Positions 1-4,275 of a DNA stretch of 6,057 nucleotides are shown one piece after another. The first letter of the stretch is position 1. Every line of letters begins with the position of its first letter. Source of the stretch: Candidatus Calidifonticultor daggyaiensis (lineage in GTDB: Bacteria > Actinomycetota > Humimicrobiia > Humimicrobiales > Humimicrobiaceae); assembly GCA_015661035.1 (NCBI GenBank), contig JACVJA010000096.1, positions 1-6,057 on the forward strand. The letters run 5' to 3'. Position numbers and translations under genes: made by a program. The notes below the pieces were generated by a model. It was not told the origin of the DNA and did not search any database. It saw only the letters and a list, made by a program, of their open reading frames with translations.

Positions 1-90
1 TTAAATAAAAGTAAGTTAGATAAAAAAACTTAAAATAAAAAAAATCAAATAATTGCAATTTTTTGAGATTCCTAAGATAAGTTAAAGTAG

Positions 91-148
91 TTCTTGCTGA
101 ATAATTGCCAAAATTTAAAAATTTTTATTAATTTCATACTCAATTAAA
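91..148 (+). repeat. 58-bp interspersed direct repeat, copy 1
   Basis: Aligns without gaps to 6000-6057 with 53 of 58 positions identical by hand count. The middle 28 bases (108-135) are identical in both copies and the five substitutions lie outside it. The core is almost all A/T and can fold weakly, because AAAAATTTTT is self-complementary and is flanked by AAATTT on one side and TTAATTT on the other. The motif TGCTGAATAATT (95-106) recurs with one change at 166-177, 71 bases later, hinting at a degenerate further unit. Copy 1 lies in the non-coding region upstream of the flavodiiron gene. Its function is unknown; it could be an interspersed repeat family or a shared intergenic regulatory element. 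Confidence 0.75.
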
Positions 149-245
149 TGTCAAGATTTGTAAAATGCTGAATTATTCATCAGGAATTAAATTAGTTTAA
201 CAAGAGGAAATTTTTACTATAGGGTATTTTATCTGTAAACAAATT

Positions 246-273
246 AAGGGAAAGAGATGAAGGAAAAGAGATG
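246..273 (+). repeat. 14-bp tandem duplication of RBS plus start codon
   Basis: Two adjacent 14-base units, AAGGGAAAGAGATG (246-259) and AAGGAAAAGAGATG (260-273), differ at one base. Each contains a purine-rich Shine-Dalgarno-like stretch six bases before an ATG. The second ATG (271) starts the flavodiiron protein, with AAGGA at 260-264 as its likely ribosome-binding site. Because 14 is not a multiple of three, the first ATG (257) is in another frame and opens a five-codon reading frame. Confidence 0.8.
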
Positions 274-274
274 A
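257..274 (+). other. Possible five-codon leader ORF (MKEKR)
   Basis: The upstream ATG of the duplicated start unit reads Met-Lys-Glu-Lys-Arg and then TGA. The stop overlaps the start codon of the flavodiiron gene in an ATGA arrangement (271-274), the geometry used for translational coupling. It has its own Shine-Dalgarno-like AAGGGA six bases upstream. Whether it is translated is unknown; it may simply be a by-product of the 14-bp duplication. Confidence 0.25.
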
Positions 275-1473
275 AAAATATTAAAATTAAGAATAATATA
301 TATTATGTCGGCGCAAATGATAAGGAAAGAAGAATTTTTGACCAGTTAATACCATTGCCAGATGGAACAACTTATAATGCTTATATTATTAAAGGTAGTA
401 ATAAGATAGCTCTTATAGATTCTGTCGATCCTTCAAAAAAAGAGGTTTTACTGGGAAATTTAAAACATCTAAATTTATCAAAGATAGATTATGTTATTTC
501 TCATCATGGTGAGCAAGATCATTCAGGTTCAATTCCTGACATTCTAAAAATTTATCCTATGGCTAAAGTTTTAACTAATCAAAAGTGTAAATCTGAACTA
601 ATGGATTTACTCTTAATCAAGGAAGATAATTTTGCAACAATAGAAGACGGCCAAGAGGTTTCTTTAGGTGATAAGACTTTAAAATTTGTTTTTACTCCAT
701 GGGTTCATTGGCCGGAAACTTTTATAACTTTACTTATTGAAGATAAGATATTATTTACTTGTGATTTTTTTGGTTCCCATTTTGCTTTTGAAGCTGATAA
801 AGGGCTTTTTGTAAATGATCAGGAATTAATATTTGAACCAGCAAAAAGATATTATGCTGAAATTATGAGCCCATTTAGAAGTATTATTAGGAAAAATTTG
901 GAAAAAGCTCAAAATTTAGAGTTTGAAATAATTGCACCTAGTCATGGTCCTTTGTATAAAGGTTATGATTATACGCAATTTATAATGAATTGCTATAAAG
1001 AATGGTCATCAGATGATGTAAAAAACGAAGTTTTACTTGTTTATATATCAATGCATGGAAGTACAAATAAAATAGTTGCACATTTCATTTCAGAATTGAA
1101 AAAGAGGGGCATTGAAGTAAAAGCATTTGATTTATCTAATGCTGATATTGGAAATATTGCTATGGAGCTAATAGATGCTGCAACTGTTGTAATTGGTACT
1201 CCTACAGTATTGACTGGTCCTCACCCTAATGCTGTATTTGCTGCATATCTTGTTAAAGCTTTAAGACCAAAGACAAAATTTTTATCAGTAATTGGTTCTT
1301 ATGGTTGGGGAGGTAAAACAGTAGATTTTTTAGCTGATTTACTTTCTGGAACTGGAGCTGAAATACTGGAGCCAGTATTAATTAAAGGTTATCCAAAGGA
1401 TAATGATTTAGAATTAATAAAAAAGCTTGCAGATAATATTTTACAAAAGCACGCACAGATTGGTTTAATTTAA
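271..1473 (+). CDS. Flavodiiron protein (FprA-type A flavoprotein, O2/NO reductase)
   Basis: This 400-residue cytoplasmic protein has the standard flavodiiron layout. Residues 1 to about 250 form a metallo-beta-lactamase-like diiron domain, and about 253-400 a flavodoxin domain that binds FMN. All expected iron ligands are visible: H79-x-E81-x-D83-H84, H146 in WVHWPET, the bridging D165 and H225 in PSHGP. The flavodoxin part has the phosphate-binding loop SMHGSTNK (260-267), GTPTVLTGPHPNA (309-321) and GSYGWGG (342-348). Family members reduce O2 to water or NO to N2O, usually with electrons from rubredoxin or a flavin reductase. No rubredoxin or reductase domain is fused here, so it is a class A enzyme with a partner encoded elsewhere. 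The ATG at 271 is chosen because AAGGA lies six bases upstream. The protein looks intact; O2 versus NO preference cannot be read from sequence. Confidence 0.96.
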   Translation: MKNIKIKNNIYYVGANDKERRIFDQLIPLPDGTTYNAYIIKGSNKIALIDSVDPSKKEVLLGNLKHLNLSKIDYVISHHGEQDHSGSIPDILKIYPMAKVLTNQKCKSELMDLLLIKEDNFATIEDGQEVSLGDKTLKFVFTPWVHWPETFITLLIEDKILFTCDFFGSHFAFEADKGLFVNDQELIFEPAKRYYAEIMSPFRSIIRKNLEKAQNLEFEIIAPSHGPLYKGYDYTQFIMNCYKEWSSDDVKNEVLLVYISMHGSTNKIVAHFISELKKRGIEVKAFDLSNADIGNIAMELIDAATVVIGTPTVLTGPHPNAVFAAYLVKALRPKTKFLSVIGSYGWGGKTVDFLADLLSGTGAEILEPVLIKGYPKDNDLELIKKLADNILQKHAQIGLI

Positions 1474-1483
1474 ATTAATTTTT
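1465..1483 (+). terminator. Weak A/T-only hairpin with T-run at the end of the flavodiiron gene
   Basis: A perfect 14-bp palindrome, TTAATTTAAATTAA (1465-1478), spans the stop codon and is followed at once by five T residues (1479-1483). The shape resembles an intrinsic terminator, but the stem has no G or C and the loop would eat into the palindrome, so it would be very weak. Such palindromes also arise easily in DNA this AT-rich. Confidence 0.22.
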
Positions 1484-1571
1484 AGGTTATTATATTAGTT
1501 TGTAAAGTATTTTATAAAACATTTTGTATAATATATTACATCTTACATTATATAATACATTTAAGTTTTAT

Positions 1572-1593
1572 AAATTTAAATTAATTTAAATTT
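1572..1593. repeat. Perfect 22-bp A/T palindrome in the gap between genes 1 and 2
   Basis: The segment reads identically on both strands across all 22 bases. Four more pairs can form beyond a two-base bulge (1568-1571 with 1596-1599). It shares an exact 15-base string, AATTTAAATTAATTT, with 1467-1481 at the end of the preceding gene. Within the 199-base gap 1474-1672 this is the only structured element seen. No clear promoter stands out, although TATAAT occurs at 1527-1532 and 1551-1556 without a matching -35. Its role, if any, is unknown. Confidence 0.5.
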
Positions 1594-1672
1594 TTATAAC
1601 CTTATAGTTTTATATAAGCTTTATTAGTTTTTTTAGCATATTTTTAATAAAAAAAATTTTTATAGTTTTAAG

Positions 1673-2464
1673 TTGATTAAAGAAGATTTAAAAGCTGTTG
1701 TTGACAAAAAATATCTGGATGAACTTTATAACTTCTATAATAATAGAAAATTTGTTCACCCAGACCCTTTAGAATTTCTATATAATTATAAAGATTTTGA
1801 GGATATTGAAGTAGTTGGGATTATCTCAGCGGTACTTTCATATGGAAAAGTTCAACAAATACTTAAAAGCGTAAGTTTTATATTAGAACGTTTAGGCCAG
1901 CATCCTGCAAAGTTTTTAAAAGATAACAACAAGGATTTTTTAATTTCAAAATTTGAAAAATATTATATTTCTTTTAAGCATAGGTTTACAACTAGTGCTG
2001 AAATTATTAATTTTTTATTAAATATAAAATCAGTGCTAGAAAAATATAAGACATTGAATAATTGCTTTTTAAAAACATATAATGAAGAGCATGGTATATT
2101 ACCTGCTCTTCATTTTTTTATTAAGGAATTACGTTTAAATGAATGTAGTTATTATAACAGTTTACTGCCAAAACCATATGGAAAGTGTGCTTATAAAAGA
2201 TTAAATTTATTTTTAAGATGGATGGTAAGAAAAGACAATATTGATCTTGGTATATGGCAAGGTATCTCCACATCAAGTCTTATTATCCCTTTAGATATTC
2301 ATATGTATAGGATAGCAAAAAATTTAAACTTAACTCAGAGGAAACAATCTGATATTATAACTGCAATAGAAATTACTCAGTCGCTAAAAAAATTTGATCC
2401 TTATGACCCAGTAAAATATGACTTTGCATTAACGAGGTTGCCAATAAGAAAAAATAATTTATAG
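1673..2464 (+). CDS. TIGR02757/DUF2400 family conserved protein
   Basis: This 263-residue soluble protein shows no signal peptide or membrane segment. It matches the TIGR02757 (DUF2400) family along its length: FVHPDPLEF (27-35), the central signature CAYKRLNLFLRWMVRKDN (172-189), DLGIW (191-195), LDIHMYRIAKNLNLTQRKQ (207-225) and FDPYDPVKYDFAL (241-253). The family's function is not established as far as I know. The ending RLPIRKNNL departs from the FGLG-like ending I recall for relatives. The start is TTG at 1673: an in-frame TAG lies at 1634, no ATG occurs between, and the next in-frame Met is residue 184, past much of the conserved region. No Shine-Dalgarno is evident. The conserved D208-x-H210 resembles the DTH of HhH-GPD DNA glycosylases, but that link is speculative. 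The gene follows the flavodiiron gene after 199 bases and shows no functional tie to it. Confidence 0.88.
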   Translation: MIKEDLKAVVDKKYLDELYNFYNNRKFVHPDPLEFLYNYKDFEDIEVVGIISAVLSYGKVQQILKSVSFILERLGQHPAKFLKDNNKDFLISKFEKYYISFKHRFTTSAEIINFLLNIKSVLEKYKTLNNCFLKTYNEEHGILPALHFFIKELRLNECSYYNSLLPKPYGKCAYKRLNLFLRWMVRKDNIDLGIWQGISTSSLIIPLDIHMYRIAKNLNLTQRKQSDIITAIEITQSLKKFDPYDPVKYDFALTRLPIRKNNL

Positions 2465-2465
2465 T

Positions 2466-2522
2466 TTAAAAACTTAACGACCGTAATTTAAAAAACTAAT
2501 GAATATAAATTAAAAACTTAAC
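2466..2522 (+). repeat. 13-bp direct repeat pair TTAAAAACTTAAC
   Basis: Exact copies lie at 2466-2478 and 2510-2522, 44 bases apart, immediately after the stop codon of the TIGR02757 gene. They carry a little more G+C than the surrounding gap. No function can be assigned. The rest of the 283-base gap 2465-2747 contains only other short repeats and the possible regulatory site before the LCP gene. Confidence 0.5.
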
Positions 2523-2571
2523 AGAAACAAATAAAAAAGCAATAGGATTAAAAATTAAAAGTAATAAAATT

Positions 2572-2597
2572 AATATAAGTTAATAATATAAGTTAAT
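2572..2597 (+). repeat. 13-bp perfect tandem duplication
   Basis: The unit AATATAAGTTAAT occurs twice back to back (2572-2584 and 2585-2597) without mismatch. It is one of several two-copy tandem duplications of 10-14 bp in this window and looks like recent replication slippage. Confidence 0.7.
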
Positions 2598-2646
2598 GTA
2601 ATAAATATATCAATGGACATTTTCATAAGTAAATAATAAGCGATTA

Positions 2647-2686
2647 ATAATTTTAAAAATTTAGAATTATAATTTTAAAAAATTTA
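2647..2686 (+). repeat. 17/18-bp A/T direct repeat pair
   Basis: ATAATTTTAAAAATTTA (2647-2663) recurs at 2669-2686 with one extra A, 22 bases apart. Both copies are pure A/T, so chance similarity is possible. Confidence 0.4.
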
Positions 2687-2707
2687 AAAGTAGTTTAGAC
2701 TGGTTAG

Positions 2708-2722
2708 TTATAATAATTATCA
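2708..2722. promoter_or_regulatory. PerR/Fur-like 7-1-7 inverted repeat
   Basis: TTATAAT-A-ATTATCA is an inverted repeat with one mismatched pair. The left arm equals the PerR-box half-site (TTATAATnATTATAA) and the right arm equals the Fur-box half-site (TGATAATnATTATCA). It includes a TATAAT (2709-2714) that could be a -10 element, though no good -35 lies at the right distance. It ends 25 bases before the GTG of the LCP gene, a plausible operator position. In DNA this AT-rich a chance match is quite possible. Confidence 0.3.
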
Positions 2723-2732
2723 ATAATAAGTT

Positions 2733-2741
2733 AAAAGGGGG
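2733..2741 (+). promoter_or_regulatory. Shine-Dalgarno of the LCP gene
   Basis: AAAAGGGGG stands out in a nearly G-free spacer, with six bases between it and the GTG at 2748. It supports that GTG as the true start. The TIGR02757 and COG4091 genes have no comparable site. Confidence 0.75.
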
Positions 2742-2747
2742 AAAATA

Positions 2748-4073
2748 GTGGAAAAAAAGTTTAAAGAAAAAATTAAAACTAACTTGTTTTTAGGTAAAAA
2801 GTTAAAGTTTGCTGGAATTTTTTTATCCATTGTTTTAATTTTTATATTATTTACGCCTTCATTAATTTCTGCTGGTGACAATTCTCAAGTGCAAGCTTTT
2901 GTTTCTAGGTTTTACCAGTTATGCTTAAATAGACAACCTGATTCAGCAGGTTTAAACTCATGGGTAGCCGATCTGGTTACTGGTAAAAAAACAGGGTCAG
3001 ATGTTGCTAAAGGCTTTATTTTTAGTAAGGAATTTATTGATAAAAATTATGATAATGCTACTTTTGTTACAATATTATATAGAGCTTTTTTTGACAGGGA
3101 GCCTGATAGTACAGGATTTAACAGCTGGGTTGAAAGATTAAATAAGGGTGCAACAAGGCAGTCTGTGGTTGATGGTTTTGTTACTTCTAAGGAATTTATA
3201 GACCTTTGTGCAATGTATGCAATTGTACCTTATCCCGGCTATAAAGGTTCATTTTCTGCTTCTGTGGTTTCTGCAGGGGGTGGTATGATTTCTGGCTCTG
3301 CCAGCGGTTTTTCATCTGGAAATAAGGTTAATTTCATTATTTGGGGAGATGATAGCGGTATGGGTAGACCAGGTGGTAGAGTGAGTGGAAGAACTGATAT
3401 GAATATTTTTGTACATTTAAATCTAGATACTAAAAAAGCAATATTGGTACCTATACCCAGAGATACTTGGACAAATATTCCAGGTAAAGGCTCAAAAACA
3501 AAAATTAATGGCGCTCATGCAATGGGAGGCAATGCTTTAGCTGAGGCTACTTTTGAGCAGTTTACTGGAATACCAATTGATTTTTATGTAATAACTGATT
3601 TTGATGGTTTTATTCCATTAATTAATTATCTTGGTGGTGTAACTGTAAGAGTGGAAGAAAATATAGCTGATGGGTTTTCCGGCTGTTATTTAAACGCTGG
3701 TACTCATACTTTAAATGGTGAACAAGCTTTAGCATTATGTAGAGCAAGAAAGGGCAGGTCTTTATATGGTGGTGGAGCTTATGCTAGAGAAACACAAGCT
3801 GCAATGCTTTTAATAGATTTGCTTATGCAAAAGAAAAGTCTTGTAAATTCTGGTAATTTAGCTGGATTTTTAAACGGTTTGAGTCAGTTTGTTTGGTCAA
3901 ATATTTCACTTGAACAAGCTTCAAGGATTTTACCTGTTTTGCTTTCCATGAATTATGGTGATGTTTCAATTCAAAAATTTAAAAGCTGGCCGCAGACATT
4001 TGGGAAAGCTTCTGCAGTAGGTTATAATGAAGCTGAAAAAAATGCTTTTTTTGCAAATATTGCAGCACAATAA
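2748..4073 (+). CDS. DUF4214 repeat plus LytR-CpsA-Psr (LCP) domain protein
   Basis: This 441-residue protein has a basic N-terminus, then a hydrophobic segment at about 21-42 (membrane anchor, or a signal peptide cut near ISA-GD). Two DUF4214-type repeats follow at about 49-98 and 104-152, then a Gly/Ser linker (about 165-190) and an LCP domain from about 193. LCP marks are GRTD (214-217, usually GRSD), IPRDTW (236-241), GTHTLNGEQALA (318-329), RARK (332-335) and R347 in ARETQ. LCP enzymes act outside the membrane and transfer lipid-linked glycopolymers to peptidoglycan or other acceptors; the Asp and Arg residues that bind pyrophosphate and metal are present. DUF4214 occurs in surface proteins and has no settled function. 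Attachment of a surface polymer to the cell wall is therefore the likely job, with its substrate unknown. The GTG start is fixed by the AAAAGGGGG site six bases upstream. The C-terminal 80 residues after the LCP core are family-typical in length. Confidence 0.9.
   Translation: MEKKFKEKIKTNLFLGKKLKFAGIFLSIVLIFILFTPSLISAGDNSQVQAFVSRFYQLCLNRQPDSAGLNSWVADLVTGKKTGSDVAKGFIFSKEFIDKNYDNATFVTILYRAFFDREPDSTGFNSWVERLNKGATRQSVVDGFVTSKEFIDLCAMYAIVPYPGYKGSFSASVVSAGGGMISGSASGFSSGNKVNFIIWGDDSGMGRPGGRVSGRTDMNIFVHLNLDTKKAILVPIPRDTWTNIPGKGSKTKINGAHAMGGNALAEATFEQFTGIPIDFYVITDFDGFIPLINYLGGVTVRVEENIADGFSGCYLNAGTHTLNGEQALALCRARKGRSLYGGGAYARETQAAMLLIDLLMQKKSLVNSGNLAGFLNGLSQFVWSNISLEQASRILPVLLSMNYGDVSIQKFKSWPQTFGKASAVGYNEAEKNAFFANIAAQ
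2892..3203 (+). repeat. Two tandem DUF4214-type protein repeats
   Basis: Residues 49-98 and 104-152 of the LCP protein align over about 50 positions with around 22 identities by eye. Shared landmarks are FV-(x4)-Y, R-x-PDS-x-G-x-NSWV, a central Gly, GF and SKEFID. The DNA copies have diverged widely, so this is an old domain repeat, not a recent duplication. Confidence 0.85.
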
Positions 4074-4082
4074 ATATTGCAG
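4055..4082 (+). repeat. 11-bp direct repeat spanning the stop codon of the LCP gene
   Basis: AAATATTGCAG occurs at 4055-4065, inside the last codons of the LCP gene, and at 4072-4082, just after its stop. Degenerate forms follow near 4162 (AAATACTGCAT) and 4189 (AAATATTGTAG). The 202-base gap to the next gene holds nothing else that I can support, and no convincing promoter. Confidence 0.4.
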
Positions 4083-4275
4083 TATAAATAATATAATAAT
4101 TGTGGTATAAAAACTGTTTTGAAAATAATAAAAAATAACTGTTGTGCTAAAATTTTACTATAAATACTGCATATTAAGTTTTGAAGTTTAAATATTGTAG
4201 TTAAATAAAAATTTAAAAAAAATTAGTATTTACGAAATTTAATATATCTAAAAAATTATTTTAAGTTTATTAATT

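Noticed and set aside
12..32. TAAGTT/AACTTA inverted repeat at the window start as a terminator of an upstream gene
   Set aside because: The stem is six pairs with a nine-base loop and almost no G+C, and no T-run follows. No upstream gene end is visible.
192..230. Possible promoter for the flavodiiron gene (TTTAAC at 196-201 and TATAGG at 218-223, 16 bases apart)
   Set aside because: Both hexamers are poor matches to consensus, and AT-rich DNA offers many equally good pairs, so it was not annotated.
1..270. A small gene upstream of the flavodiiron protein
   Set aside because: Frames are closed within a few codons (for example, the ATG at 148 stops after seven codons) and no tRNA or other RNA fold was recognised.
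2465..2747. Short-repeat-rich gap as a CRISPR array or replication origin
   Set aside because: Repeats are 13-18 bp, two copies each, with different sequences and irregular spacing. No DnaA-box cluster is evident.
4100..4210. Promoter-like hexamers before the COG4091 gene (TTGTGG 4100, TTGAAA 4119, TTGAAG 4181)
   Set aside because: None is paired with a good -10 at 16-18 bases. The background of TTG and TATAA-like strings is too high to choose one.
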